From positions 1 through 49,681 of the forward strand of contig CAIWHP010000180.1 in NCBI GenBank assembly GCA_903912445.1: a stretch of 49,681 bases of DNA. Direction: 5' to 3'. A program made the translations under genes and the position numbers. The DNA is from an uncultured Lentisphaerota bacterium. GTDB lineage: Bacteria > Verrucomicrobiota > Kiritimatiellia > CAIQIC01. Positions 1-9,681 of this stretch are shown piece after piece. Each line of letters starts with the position of its first letter. The first letter of the stretch is position 1. Below the pieces are notes generated by a model, which did not search any database, was not told where the DNA came from, and saw nothing but the letters and a program-made list of their open reading frames with translations.

Positions 1-1404
1 CAGTTTCAGAGACACATCCCGCTGCTGCACCGATTTGTTGAGCAGATAGAGGGTGGTCTGTCCTCGGGGACTGCGCAGGGCCGCAACGATGACTTCCGGA
101 TCATCGCTGGAAACGCCCAAGACCGTGGAGTGCTTGGCGGCGAAGCGGGTCAGAATACCGTAGCTGAAATAGGGCACGGGTTCAGGCACCACCCTTTTGT
201 AGTAGTCCCAAAGATTCGGATGCCATGTGCGGACGAGCTGCCATTGGCCGTCGAGATCGCCGCGGTTGACGAAACTCCAGCGGTTGAAGCCGTCCACACC
301 TTCGTTCAAGCCGACCAACACCTTTTCCGCGTTCAGCAACTGGGCGGCATAACTCTTGGGTGCTTCCGACCGTGGACCGCCCATCGCCATCTTTTCGCCT
401 TCGAACGTCCCCATGAAGAAATGACCAAACTCGGCAACAAAGAAAGGGACGCCGCGTTGCCGCGCGACCTTGACGTTCTCCCGATACGTGCCTGCGGACA
501 CGGCGCCGCCGTAGCGGTGCACTGCGAGCGCACCAACGGCAGGATCTTGTGGCTCGAACTGACCCGCCTGCAGGCTGTGGCCATCGGAGCCACACACGGC
601 AACGTCCTTCAAACCGCGCTGGTCGAGGGCGGTTCGGAGCGCGCGGACAGCGGGCATAATGGAGGCGGGTTTTTTATCAGCGCCCTGCCACCAACCCGCG
701 CCCATGCCCGGTTCATTGTTGACCGTAGCCCACCGAATGCAGCGATAACCGTTCGTCTTCACCAACCGCGCGAGCAAAGTGGCGTAGCTTTCGGCAAAGT
801 CCGGCATCGACTCCGGCGCGCTCTGCAACCGGCAGACGCCGGGATGGGCGTTCCAGTCCACGTCCTGCCACATCATCGTGAAATACACGTCCACGTGGTT
901 CGCCTGGCAGTGCTGGAGGATCCGTTCCAGCGTTCGCATTTCCGCGTTGTCCCAGGTGAATTCCTCCCGGCGCGGGTGATACATCCGCATGTCCACTTCG
1001 ACCCTGATGAAATCCAGGCCGAGCCAGCGGGCATGATGCAACACGTCGTTCCACGCCGATTGATATTCAGCCTGCAGCGGCGGATTGCCGCCAAACCCGC
1101 TGCCGCGGCACGTGCGATTGTCGCGCCCGATCAGATCGGGATAGTGGAACACCGTCGACCCGATCGCGTGCCACGACGCCCCGATGCCGCCGCGCATGGT
1201 GTGAATGGATTTTCCGAGGTCCACCGCGACCGAGACGCTGCGTTGCCCTGGCGGTGTCGAATCAGGCAATTGCGCCAAGGAGGGTGCTTGAGGCGCCGCA
1301 TCAGCGGCGCTCACCGCAGCCAGCGGCCCCAGCAGCAGCACGATGAGCGCCGAGCGCAGCGTGCCGGCCCGGTGAAAACTGGCAACGGTGCAGGTGTGCT
1401 TCAT
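1..1404 (-). CDS. Secreted clan GH-A glycoside hydrolase (cellulase-like), 3' end cut by window edge
   Basis: Reads leftward from the ATG at 1404; 468 codons are visible and the C-terminus lies outside the window. A signal peptide occupies residues 1-34 (hydrophobic core ALIVLLLGPLAAVSAA). A TIM-barrel glycosidase region follows, with WATVNNEPG (Glu231, likely acid/base) and FFVAEFGHF (Glu325, likely nucleophile), the Asn-Glu plus later Glu pattern of clan GH-A retaining enzymes. The exact family (GH5, GH30 or GH39-like) is not settled. It follows the 1112-residue sulfatase by only 32 nt, so the two are probably cotranscribed. The 5' leader and first residues (MKHTCTVA) closely resemble those of the GH29 gene at 9678-11354, although the mature enzymes are unrelated. 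A role in cleaving a polysaccharide backbone or side chain outside the cytoplasm is inferred. Confidence 0.8.
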   Translation of the reverse strand, partial: MKHTCTVASFHRAGTLRSALIVLLLGPLAAVSAADAAPQAPSLAQLPDSTPPGQRSVSVAVDLGKSIHTMRGGIGASWHAIGSTVFHYPDLIGRDNRTCRGSGFGGNPPLQAEYQSAWNDVLHHARWLGLDFIRVEVDMRMYHPRREEFTWDNAEMRTLERILQHCQANHVDVYFTMMWQDVDWNAHPGVCRLQSAPESMPDFAESYATLLARLVKTNGYRCIRWATVNNEPGMGAGWWQGADKKPASIMPAVRALRTALDQRGLKDVAVCGSDGHSLQAGQFEPQDPAVGALAVHRYGGAVSAGTYRENVKVARQRGVPFFVAEFGHFFMGTFEGEKMAMGGPRSEAPKSYAAQLLNAEKVLVGLNEGVDGFNRWSFVNRGDLDGQWQLVRTWHPNLWDYYKRVVPEPVPYFSYGILTRFAAKHSTVLGVSSDDPEVIVAALRSPRGQTTLYLLNKSVQQRDVSLKL

Positions 1405-1436
1405 GGCTCTTTCTTTCGTTTTCATTATATTGAACG

Positions 1437-4400
1437 CTATCGCCCCTCACGGTTTGACGCAGGGAGGGCAGACAACAGATGTAAGAGGCCAATCTGCACA
1501 AAGGCGGTGGATTCGGGATAGGCGTTCCAACGCATTTCGTCTTCGACGCCGTCGTTATCGGCATCGGTGATACGGTTGTTCACAGCACCGAGTTCATTGA
1601 GCACGCGCACGTGCAGGGGATTATCGCCGCAGTAATACGCCAAGATGGCTTCGGCGCGCTCGCCGTAGCGCCGCTCGCGTGTGACCGCATAAAGATCGGC
1701 AAGCGCGTGCAGCCAATGGCCTTGAACGTAGAGCGCCATGTGCGGATGCGGCTCCTTTCCCAAATAGAAAGTCATGCCTGAATCTTTGCGATGTCCAAAC
1801 AGTGGCGTTGGCGTCGTGCGCTCACCCGGCAGTGGCTTCAGCGCCAGCCAAACATCGGCGGCACGCCCGGCGGCACTTTTCCAGCGCGCCGCACCAGCGT
1901 CGTCGCGAAACGCACGCGCGCCCACCGCCAACGCGGCCAGGTTCACCGCATCCACGTTGGCATAGTGGCTCCATGTGCCATCCGGCTTCGTGATTTCCGT
2001 CAATGCATCGAGCGCCTCCACGCACACGGACTTCAACGGCTTTGCAGCTTCATCATCGGCAAGCTTAACCGGTAAATCCGGCGCGACTTCAGCCGCCGCG
2101 ATCATGCCCATGAGCAAATAGCCGTGTTCGCCTGGATACGCCCACAGCGCTCGGCCGGATTTGGTGAGCTTCGTGTAGCCGCGCTCAAGGCCATCGTGCA
2201 GGCAAAAGCGAAGCGCGAGTGGAAGCGCCTCGCGAATCTTCGGCGCCAGCACTCCGTGCGGGTCGGCCTTGAGTGCCTCGCCGAGCGCCCACACGCAACG
2301 ACCGTTGAGCACGCCGCCGCGCGCGAAGTCGCGGAAGGCCGGATTGGCAAACCAACCTTTGCCCTCGGTCAACCACTCACCGGTTTCAAACATGCCGTAA
2401 CGAAAAGCCCCGGCGGTGTAGTGCTCTTGTCGGCCCGTGGCTTCCTTGAGCGCAAAGTTATCCGTGCCACGATGTTGCATGGCCAGCAGGGTCGCGAGCA
2501 CATCGCTCGCCAGTGCGACGCGATTGTCGGTGGCCGGTGGCGTGGGCTGCGGGCGCAGTTGATACAGCACAAGCAGGTCGGCGGCATCGTTGGCGAAGGT
2601 GTAAGGCCGGTAGTTTTTGGGGTCACGGTTCGCCGGGTTGCCGTCCCACGGATGATCGTTACTGGCATTGAACCACCTGTTCCACACCGCCTGCCAGAAG
2701 CCGCGGGCCACGCGCTGGCCCAAGGGCTGCGACCAGTCGCGGTCGCGATGATCGAAGTCGTAGAGCGTGGCGTGTTCCTTGAACAAGGCGAGATCGCCGG
2801 GGCGGGCCAGATCGAACTCCGGCCGCTGCATCAGCATAAGTTTGGCGGCGCGGCTGCGATAAAACAGGTTGATCAAGGCGTGCTGTCGCTGCCATTGCGC
2901 GCACTGGGTGTCTTTCTTGCCGGAGGCATCTATAAAATCGTCCGTGAATACTTGTGGAAGATCGGGCCAGGCGCCGGGCTCCTTCCCGGTGACGATGAGC
3001 AACGCTTCCGCTTGATGTTCCAGCGCCTGTTTTCCCCCGAACTCCGCGGCGTCGGTGGCATCCACATAGAGCAACTGCGAAGAGAGCGGCGGTGCTCCAA
3101 TGAAATCCTGCGGGAAGCGACAGGCAAAGCTCTTTCCTTTAGCCTTCGTTTGCGTTTCGAACGTTGTTCCGAGCGATGTTGTCACGCGCACGCGGATGCT
3201 TGGCTCACCCATGGCCAGGGCCTGGCCCGCGATGGTCACGCTGCCGGCAGCGACATCGCGTATCGGACTTGGCAGGAGATTTTCGCGCAACGAAACGGAC
3301 GGCGGCTTGGGGCCTTTGGTGAGTGCGGGAGCTGCCGGGCGCGGGAACAATGGCTTGCCATCGGGCCGCATCGGAAATATCTGGTTCCAGCGCGGCGCGA
3401 TCATCTGGCTCTCCCACGCGGCGAGTTCCTTGTTCAGCCCGACAACGAGCTCGGGTTTCTCGGCGGCGAGGTTTTTCGTTTCCGAAATATCGGCGGCGAG
3501 ATCGTAAAGTTCGTCAGCCTTGTCGCGCTGCTTGATCAGCTTCAGTGACCCTTTCCGCGCGGCTTTATAGATGTGGAACCGCCAGAAAAGTTTTTCATGC
3601 GGCGCACCGGACTGTGTACCGTCGAGGAACGGCAGGAGGTTGACGCCATCGGTCAATTCAACACGGGCGACGCCCGCCGCAGCCAGCGCGGTCGGAACCA
3701 TGTCGAGCGATGAGACGGCGTGGTCGCTCGTAACGCCGGCTTTCACGCGGCCCGGCCACTCAACGATATACGGGATGCGAACACCACCTTCCCAACACTC
3801 GCCCTTGAAACCGCGCAGCGGCTTGTTAAGCGAATAATTGACCACGCCCGCTTCAGCTTGCGTGTTGTGCCCGCCGGGACTGCCGCCGTTGTCTGAAAGA
3901 AAGATGACGAGCGTGTTGTCGGCGATGCCGCGCTCGCGCAGGTGGGCGCGCAGCTTGCCGATGTCCTCGTCCATTGCCGCCATCATGGACGCGACGGCAC
4001 GGCGGACGGGATTCTCGATATGCCGCAGCTTCGCCTCCCAGCGCGCGCACGGCGTGATCGGCGTGTGGACGGCGTTGTAGGCGAGGTAGAGGAAGAACGG
4101 CTGCTCCGTCTTCGCGTCCATGAACCGCAGCGCCTCGCGCGTGAACGCATCGGTGAGGTATTCCTTTTCCGCCACGATCTCATGGCCACGGTAAATCGGC
4201 GCTTTGCCGGCTTCCTTGAAATGCACTTCCTTGAACGGCGGCGTGGATTTGAAGAAAAAGTTACCCGGATCATCGTCGGAGAGATAAGCGCGCCCGCCCT
4301 CAAGGAAGCCGAAGAACTCGTCGAAGCCGCGTTTCTGGGGATGGAAGTTCTCGTGCGCGCCAAGATGCCACTTGCCGATGCAGGCCGTGCGATAACCGGC

Positions 4401-4775
4401 GGCCTTGAGCCGGTCGGCGATGGTCTGCTCCTCGACGGGCAGCCCCATCAACTCCGGATGTTCCAGTTCCCAACTCTGGCCGATGTTGTTCTCGTGGCCG
4501 AAACGCTGCTGGTATTTGCCGGTCAGCAGCCCGGCGCGCGTCGGGCTGCATACCGGACAGGTGACATAGCCCGACGTGAACCGCACGCCGGCCTTCGCCA
4601 TCGCGTCCAGGTTGGGCGTCGGCGCGTCCTTGCCGCCGTAGCAGCCGAGTTCGCCGTAGCCGAGGTCGTCGGCAAGGATGACGAGGATGTTCGGCTGGCG
4701 CTGCGCGCCGGCGGCAGACAACGCGGCCAGCGGCGCCAGCAGCAGCGCGGCCAGGAGTGAGAGCGCCGGTCTCAT
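1437..4775 (-). CDS. Secreted sulfatase fused to a large C-terminal helical domain
   Basis: 1112 residues from the ATG at 4775, preceded by GAGGGG. This start is preferred to upstream ones because the signal peptide (residues 1-23, LLAALLLAPLAALSAAG) begins here. Residues 26-500 form an S1-family arylsulfatase: the metal-binding DD pair at 36-37 and CSPTR (Cys76), the C-x-P-x-R site where Cys becomes formylglycine. After a beta-rich linker, about 450 more residues (roughly 660-1112) form a Trp/Tyr-rich, mostly helical region suggestive of an (alpha/alpha) toroid. It ends in GDNPLHVRVLNELG and YPESTAF. Typical S1 sulfatases are 450-600 residues long, so the fusion is unusual. The C-terminal function is unknown; a second catalytic or polysaccharide-binding role is possible. 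The gene heads a two-gene operon, with a palindrome pair 62 nt upstream of the start. Confidence 0.88.
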   Translation of the reverse strand: MRPALSLLAALLLAPLAALSAAGAQRQPNILVILADDLGYGELGCYGGKDAPTPNLDAMAKAGVRFTSGYVTCPVCSPTRAGLLTGKYQQRFGHENNIGQSWELEHPELMGLPVEEQTIADRLKAAGYRTACIGKWHLGAHENFHPQKRGFDEFFGFLEGGRAYLSDDDPGNFFFKSTPPFKEVHFKEAGKAPIYRGHEIVAEKEYLTDAFTREALRFMDAKTEQPFFLYLAYNAVHTPITPCARWEAKLRHIENPVRRAVASMMAAMDEDIGKLRAHLRERGIADNTLVIFLSDNGGSPGGHNTQAEAGVVNYSLNKPLRGFKGECWEGGVRIPYIVEWPGRVKAGVTSDHAVSSLDMVPTALAAAGVARVELTDGVNLLPFLDGTQSGAPHEKLFWRFHIYKAARKGSLKLIKQRDKADELYDLAADISETKNLAAEKPELVVGLNKELAAWESQMIAPRWNQIFPMRPDGKPLFPRPAAPALTKGPKPPSVSLRENLLPSPIRDVAAGSVTIAGQALAMGEPSIRVRVTTSLGTTFETQTKAKGKSFACRFPQDFIGAPPLSSQLLYVDATDAAEFGGKQALEHQAEALLIVTGKEPGAWPDLPQVFTDDFIDASGKKDTQCAQWQRQHALINLFYRSRAAKLMLMQRPEFDLARPGDLALFKEHATLYDFDHRDRDWSQPLGQRVARGFWQAVWNRWFNASNDHPWDGNPANRDPKNYRPYTFANDAADLLVLYQLRPQPTPPATDNRVALASDVLATLLAMQHRGTDNFALKEATGRQEHYTAGAFRYGMFETGEWLTEGKGWFANPAFRDFARGGVLNGRCVWALGEALKADPHGVLAPKIREALPLALRFCLHDGLERGYTKLTKSGRALWAYPGEHGYLLMGMIAAAEVAPDLPVKLADDEAAKPLKSVCVEALDALTEITKPDGTWSHYANVDAVNLAALAVGARAFRDDAGAARWKSAAGRAADVWLALKPLPGERTTPTPLFGHRKDSGMTFYLGKEPHPHMALYVQGHWLHALADLYAVTRERRYGERAEAILAYYCGDNPLHVRVLNELGAVNNRITDADNDGVEDEMRWNAYPESTAFVQIGLLHLLSALPASNREGR

Positions 4776-4836
4776 GGTTGTCCCCTCGTTTTCATTTGAT
4801 CGTCTGTTTCGAGCATGGGAACCCGGCGTGCCCAGC

Positions 4837-4884
4837 TTTCCAATGATTGGAAAAACTCGCGGCGGAGTCTTCCAAAGTTTGGAA
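4837..4884 (-). repeat. Palindrome pair upstream of the sulfatase-fusion gene
   Basis: Two inverted repeats, TTTCCAATGATTGGAAA (4837-4853) and TTCCAAAGTTTGGAA (4870-4884), with centres 32 bp apart. They lie between the start of the sulfatase-fusion gene (4775) and the stop of the next sulfatase (4971), so they probably belong to the promoter region of the leftward operon. The spacer begins AAAACTCGCGG, as in the copy inside the GH51 gene at 28650-28696. Operator or mobile repeat is undecided. Confidence 0.8.
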
Positions 4885-4970
4885 CTTCCAGCAAGGTGCA
4901 TCTTGCCTATATGCAGCACGAGCGCAACGCGCAACGACAGGCCAGCGGGAGCTTCCCGTTCGCTGGCTTG

Positions 4971-6788
4971 CTACGGCAGCGGTGCGCCCATCCACGTCTT
5001 CACCACTTTGCCCTCGGCATCTTTGAGCACGACGCGGGCGATGCGTACGAGGCCGGGTGCGGCGCTGGGGTCGAGACGCAGATACGTGAGCGAGGTTACG
5101 GGCAGTTTGAGCGTGTAGTGCTTCCACTCCTTGCCTTCGTGATCGGGCTCGAAGGCGATGCTGTTTTGCGCGGCGAAGCCAGGCTTCTCGTCCGTGCCCC
5201 AGAAAACCTGCGCGGGACCTTTCGCGCTGGAGCGGATCTTCAGTTCCAAGGTAAAGGGGCCGCGCGCGGCAGGCGCCGGCGTGAATACGAGCTGCGGATC
5301 GTTGCCGGTGCAGGTCACGTTGATCTCGGTGGCGATGATTTTGATTTTGGCCTGGTGACTGCCCTGCAGGATCGCGGCCTCGGGCTTCGCAACAACGGAT
5401 GGTTCAGCGCCCCACTTTGGCTCCATGTTCTGCGCGTCCCATTTCTTGTAGGCCGCGTGCAGCGTAGCGACGAGCGCGGGTTGCTGCCCGGCGAGGTTGT
5501 TCGTCTCGCCGATGTCGCTGGCGAGATTGTAGAGGCTCACCGCTTCCTTCCGGTTTTTCACCAGCTTCCAATCGCCCTGACGGATGGCCCAGCTATACTG
5601 CTCCGGCTTTCCAGCCGGAAAGCGGAAACGCCAGCAAAGCATGTCATGAGGTGCCGCGGTGTTTTTTCCGGTGAGGAACGGCAGAAGGTTGACGCCATCG
5701 AGTTTCGCATCCGCGTCCGGCGTCGCACCCGCCAGCGCAAGCGCCGTCGGGGTGATGTCGAGACTGCTCACGGGCTTGTCAAAGAGCGCGCCCGCCGGAA
5801 GGTGACCCTTCCATTGCACGAGATACGGAATGCGGATACCGCCCTCGAGCAGTTCCCCCTTCACGCCGCGATAGGGATCGTTCTTCGAGGTGTTCTGGCC
5901 GTATTCGAAATCGGCGTCAGGTTGCGGCCGCGCCGGCCCGGTCGGGCCGCCGTTGTCACTAAGGAAAAAGACGAGTGTATGCTCCTCCAAACCCGTTGCG
6001 CGCAGTTTGGCGAGCACGCGTCCCACGTTCTCGTCGAGCGACGCCATCATGCCCAGCATCGTGCGCCGGTGCAGATCCCGAATGTGCGCGAACTTCGCGA
6101 GATGTTCCGGCTTGGCCTGCATGGGCCAGTGCGGCGGAATGAAGGCGAGATAAAGAAAGAACGGCTCGCGCGAATGACGATCGATGAACGCCACAGCCTC
6201 GCGGCCAAAAGCGTCCGTGGAGTATTCCGGTTCCTCGACGGGATTCGGTCCGCGATAGAGATCGCGAATGAATCCCGTTTTCTTTTCCGGGAACAACACG
6301 CCGCCATTCGGATGCCAGAAGGCCTCGTCGAAGCCACGGTTATAAGGCCGCATCGGCTCCGACCTGCCCAGATGCCATTTGCCGACCATGCCCGTGACAT
6401 ACCCGGCGGCTTTCATGCGATCCGCGATGGTGCGCTCGCTCAACGGCAGCCCGAACGAGGTCCGCTCCACCGCAGGCGGCGGATTCGCTTCGAAGCCAAA
6501 CCGATTCTGGCTCCGCCCGCTCATGAGTCCCGCGCGCGACGGACAACACTGCGGCGCGGTCACATAGCCCGCCGTGCAACGCACACCGCTGGCCGCGATG
6601 GAATCGATGTGCGGCGAGACGACATCCGTCGAACCCTGACAGCCGAGGTCGGCATAACCGAGGTCATCGGCGAGGATGACGATGACGTTGGGTTTCCTGA
6701 CGGCTGCCTGCTGCTCATCGGCGGCGTGCACCATGGTCAGGCATGCGCCAAACATCACGGCGATCTGCTTCCAGTTGATCTGTTTCAT
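4971..6788 (-). CDS. Secreted S1-family sulfatase with C-terminal beta-sandwich
   Basis: 605 residues. A signal peptide (residues 1-23) precedes RKPNVIVILADDLGYADLGC, with the metal-binding DD at 41-42. The sulfatase signature is PQCCPSRAG, with Cys81 as the residue converted to formylglycine. FFLSDNGG near the middle is the second conserved metal-site region. After about residue 460 there is an extra beta-rich region of some 140 residues (LELKIRSSAKGPAQVFWG, then KHYTLKLPV) resembling the add-on domains of polysaccharide-active sulfatases; a binding role is inferred. The start overlaps the stop of the upstream sulfatase by ATGA (6785-6788), so translation is probably coupled. It is the last gene of the GH29, agarase-like, sulfatase, sulfatase operon. 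The substrate is not predictable from sequence alone, but the neighbours suggest sulfated fucose- or rhamnose-containing chains. Confidence 0.92.
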   Translation of the reverse strand: MKQINWKQIAVMFGACLTMVHAADEQQAAVRKPNVIVILADDLGYADLGCQGSTDVVSPHIDSIAASGVRCTAGYVTAPQCCPSRAGLMSGRSQNRFGFEANPPPAVERTSFGLPLSERTIADRMKAAGYVTGMVGKWHLGRSEPMRPYNRGFDEAFWHPNGGVLFPEKKTGFIRDLYRGPNPVEEPEYSTDAFGREAVAFIDRHSREPFFLYLAFIPPHWPMQAKPEHLAKFAHIRDLHRRTMLGMMASLDENVGRVLAKLRATGLEEHTLVFFLSDNGGPTGPARPQPDADFEYGQNTSKNDPYRGVKGELLEGGIRIPYLVQWKGHLPAGALFDKPVSSLDITPTALALAGATPDADAKLDGVNLLPFLTGKNTAAPHDMLCWRFRFPAGKPEQYSWAIRQGDWKLVKNRKEAVSLYNLASDIGETNNLAGQQPALVATLHAAYKKWDAQNMEPKWGAEPSVVAKPEAAILQGSHQAKIKIIATEINVTCTGNDPQLVFTPAPAARGPFTLELKIRSSAKGPAQVFWGTDEKPGFAAQNSIAFEPDHEGKEWKHYTLKLPVTSLTYLRLDPSAAPGLVRIARVVLKDAEGKVVKTWMGAPLP

Positions 6789-8197
6789 TTCAGATACTCA
6801 GGTTTGAATATTTTCACTGGTTTGCCTTTGGGCGTGGCGCGGAACTTTTCCCACGCTGACCGGGTGAGCGGATCGTTTTCGTCGGGCAGTGGAAGCTCCT
6901 TGAGCAGCAGTTCGAAGCGCTGGCGGGCAGCCACGACATCGGAGGCGCTGACTTCAGAAACATCCTTGTAATCGGCCTGTTTCGTCACCCCGCGCAAGTC
7001 GAAGAAATGGCCGCGGCCATCGAGCAGCCAGTCCTGGTCGCGGAGCCAGCGGGCATTATTCATCGCCATCTGGATGGTCGTGCGCGGGGTGAAGGGTTGG
7101 CCGAGCAGGTAGGGCGCAAAGCTGTGTCCGTCGGTGTTCAGGCCGCCCTTGTAGCCGGCAAGCTCGGCCACGGTCGGCCAGATGTCGGTGAAATCCACGA
7201 GCGGCGCGCTTGGCCCGCGCGGTTTCACGGGTCCACCGGAAACCACAAACGGCACGCGGAGCGCATAGTCGCGTTCATAACTGCCTTTGTCGCCGTTGGC
7301 CGTCCCGTTGTCGGCAGCAAAGATCACCACCGTGTTCTCCGCGAGGCCAAGCTGTTGCAGCCGGCCCTGCACCCGGCCGATCAGGAAATCGAGATAACCC
7401 ATGGTGGCTGCCAGCGAGCCCGCGACCTTGCGTCCGGTCCGCACGCCGTTGGCGTCCAATTCCGGCACCGCGGTGTAGGCGAAGGTGCGATAGCCGGTCT
7501 TGGGATTCCTTTCCATGTGCGGCAGGTTCGACGGCCAGTAGGCCATGAACGGGCGCTCCTTGTTGGCCTCGATGAACTTGAGCAACTGCTGCAGTTCAAT
7601 GTCCGGGCCGAAGTCGTCAGCGGTGGTGGGAAGCCCTACGCCGTTGAGAATTTCGCCGGGATGCCAATACCACGACACGCCATACATGCCTTCACGCCCG
7701 CCACTCGGCGCATAACTGGGACCATCGAAGCCCTTCCAATAGCGCAGGACGCAATGCACATCCGCGCCGTACTTCCTGGGATCGTTTCCGAAATGCATCT
7801 TGCCGAACATGCCCGTGACATAGCCCGCTGTCTTCGCCATCCGCAACAGTGGCAGATGCCGGGGATCGTCATAGAAAGCGAGGCTCGGAGACACCGCATT
7901 TTCGTAATAGCCCTGATGGTGGGGATATTTACCGGTGTGCAGCATGGCTCGCGAGGGGCCGCACAGCGGCGCGGACCAGGCGTTGTTGAACTGGACGCCT
8001 TGTCTTGCCAGCCGGTCAAGCACCGGCATCTGGACCGGTCCGCCGTAGCAGGAGAGATCGCGCGCGGAAACATCGTCCGCCAGAATGAAGATGATGTTCG
8101 GTTTTCCCGCGGGCCTCGGCACATCGGTGGCCTGGAGCGAGGCCTGCGGCGCGAGCAGCATGGCGGTGAGGAGCGCGAGAGGGATGAGTTTGTTCAT
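6785..8197 (-). CDS. Secreted S1-family sulfatase
   Basis: 470 residues from the ATG at 8197. The signal peptide spans residues 1-23 (LLTAMLLAPQASLQA). GKPNIIFILADDVSARDLSC carries the metal-binding DD at 41-42. The signature is LCGPSRAML, with Cys79 in the C-x-P-x-R site for formylglycine. Later conserved pieces are FGKMHFG and IFAADNGTA. Length is normal for a single-domain S1 sulfatase. It lies 68 nt downstream of the agarase-like gene and overlaps the next sulfatase by 4 nt, in the middle of a four-gene operon. It is clearly paralogous to, but divergent from, the other two sulfatases here, which suggests different positional specificities on one sulfated glycan. It needs a formylglycine-generating enzyme or anaerobic sulfatase-maturating enzyme encoded elsewhere. 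Confidence 0.92.
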   Translation of the reverse strand: MNKLIPLALLTAMLLAPQASLQATDVPRPAGKPNIIFILADDVSARDLSCYGGPVQMPVLDRLARQGVQFNNAWSAPLCGPSRAMLHTGKYPHHQGYYENAVSPSLAFYDDPRHLPLLRMAKTAGYVTGMFGKMHFGNDPRKYGADVHCVLRYWKGFDGPSYAPSGGREGMYGVSWYWHPGEILNGVGLPTTADDFGPDIELQQLLKFIEANKERPFMAYWPSNLPHMERNPKTGYRTFAYTAVPELDANGVRTGRKVAGSLAATMGYLDFLIGRVQGRLQQLGLAENTVVIFAADNGTANGDKGSYERDYALRVPFVVSGGPVKPRGPSAPLVDFTDIWPTVAELAGYKGGLNTDGHSFAPYLLGQPFTPRTTIQMAMNNARWLRDQDWLLDGRGHFFDLRGVTKQADYKDVSEVSASDVVAARQRFELLLKELPLPDENDPLTRSAWEKFRATPKGKPVKIFKPEYLK

Positions 8198-8265
8198 GCT
8201 TCGGCGCTTGGGTTGTGCTGGCGTTATCTAAATTCACGTTTCAAGCGTTGAACCCGCCGCTGTCT

Positions 8266-9681
8266 TCACCTGCGGGTCGCCGGTTTTCCAACCGCTTCAG
8301 GCCGGTCCAGGAAATTCGGCGATCGGCCGGTGGCGAGATAATCCGAAAGCGGGTAGAGCAAGCGGTTGATGGCGGTCATTGATTTCACCAGAGGCGGATA
8401 CGCTTCATAGGAACTGGAGTACACCCCTTTATTGGCGGCATGCTTGCCGACATCATCGACCCAGCGGAACCAATGCCATCCCACGCAATTCTTATTGCGC
8501 AGCAAACCAAGGGTGAAATTCTCGTAAAACAGCCCCCGATCCGCCTGCGTGGCCACCGAAAAGCCGGCGCCCTCGGTATCGTCCAGCCGGGCATCGTTGC
8601 CCTTCGCATACCATTCCGTGATCAAAAGCGGTTTGCCGCCCAGCGCGGCCCAGCGATTGAGTTCCTGCTGGTCAGGGGTCCAACGCCCGTAATAGTTGAC
8701 GGAGACCACGTCCACATAGGGGCCGCAAGCCTTGAACGTCTCATCTTGGAGGAGGACCCAGCCATGGAAACGGGAGCCGAGATACAAATGGTTCGGGTCA
8801 TGCCGGCGGATGGCGGCGCTCACCACCTGGTAGTAACGCGCGATCATTTTCTGGCAGAAGGCATTGTCATCCTCCGGGGTGATCTGGGCCGGACTCTTGC
8901 TCTGCTCCGCGAGATACTTGCGCGCCGCTTGGTGCCCAGCGTCCCGCTCCGGGAGTTCGAGGTGCCGCTTCAGGATGTTGGTCTTCTTGAAGGGCAACTC
9001 GTTGTCCGAAAAATGGCCGAGCAGCCAAGGATCGTCCTTGGTGGCTGCCAGCGCCGCAGTCTCCTTCTCGCAGAAAGCCTCGAACTCAGGATCGAAGACC
9101 GGGACGCATTCGTTCAGGAAACCGGTGCGTCCGTGCTCGGTGTGCGCCGCCTTGCGGCTGAAGGCGTATTTCGACATCAGGTTCCAACGCGGGGTGTAAG
9201 GGAGGCGAAACCCGGCCTCCTGAAATGCCTGCGGGTCCGACCAGCACCCCAAGGTGTTGACACCAAGTGCTTCGAGCGCTGGCTTCGTTTCCCCAGCCCA
9301 CTTCCGCTTATCACCGAACTTCTGTTGGAAGGCACCCGGATTTTCGGGCGGTTCGAGCCCGATGGCGTTAATGCCCACGCTGATGAACAGCCCGCCCTCG
9401 GGGTCCACCAAGAACCAGCGGTCAGCGATCTTCTGGGTGTGGAAGAAACCGGTGGCCTTTCCTTGCACATCGGTGCGGCCGCCGTAACGATCCAAAGGGA
9501 CTGCGCACGGCTTGAAATCTTTCAGGCTCGAGAGCTGGAGGGTTTGGTAGGCATAGCTCGTTTTGGACTGTTTGGATTTCTTGGCCACCACGATCTCGGG
9601 CGGGGCGACGTCACTCGCCCTCGCAAAAGCTGCGGCGAGGAACAAAACAGTAAAAGTCAGCCGGGTGAGCAGGCGTTTCAT
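8266..9681 (-). CDS. Secreted agarase-like glycoside hydrolase (GH50/GH86-like)
   Basis: 471 residues with a signal peptide at 1-22. A TIM-barrel glycosidase is recognisable by DRWFLVDPEGGLFISVGIN near residues 88-105, FSDNELPF (Glu228, likely acid/base) and LLITEWYAKG (Glu356, likely nucleophile). The pattern VDPEG, then DNE, then TEW is typical of beta-agarase-like proteins of the GH50/GH86 type. The gene at 29438-31498 is a longer relative with the same motifs. The start overlaps the GH29 stop by ATGA (9678-9681), so the two are probably translated together. The substrate may be a galactan or another marine-type polysaccharide; this is inferred only from family resemblance. It is the second gene of the operon that also encodes two sulfatases. 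Confidence 0.82.
   Translation of the reverse strand: MKRLLTRLTFTVLFLAAAFARASDVAPPEIVVAKKSKQSKTSYAYQTLQLSSLKDFKPCAVPLDRYGGRTDVQGKATGFFHTQKIADRWFLVDPEGGLFISVGINAIGLEPPENPGAFQQKFGDKRKWAGETKPALEALGVNTLGCWSDPQAFQEAGFRLPYTPRWNLMSKYAFSRKAAHTEHGRTGFLNECVPVFDPEFEAFCEKETAALAATKDDPWLLGHFSDNELPFKKTNILKRHLELPERDAGHQAARKYLAEQSKSPAQITPEDDNAFCQKMIARYYQVVSAAIRRHDPNHLYLGSRFHGWVLLQDETFKACGPYVDVVSVNYYGRWTPDQQELNRWAALGGKPLLITEWYAKGNDARLDDTEGAGFSVATQADRGLFYENFTLGLLRNKNCVGWHWFRWVDDVGKHAANKGVYSSSYEAYPPLVKSMTAINRLLYPLSDYLATGRSPNFLDRPEAVGKPATRR

Noticed and set aside
4870-4910. Sigma-54-like GGCA...TTGC next to the palindrome pair on the minus strand
   Set aside because: Spacing and consensus are poor (GGCAAGATGCACCTTGC lacks the GG...GC arrangement) and no activator gene is nearby.
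4815-6971. Long plus-strand open frame (718 codons) opposite the sulfatase gene
   Set aside because: Composition is the mirror image of the sulfatase codons, no known domain, and the minus strand encodes clear sulfatase motifs and a signal peptide.
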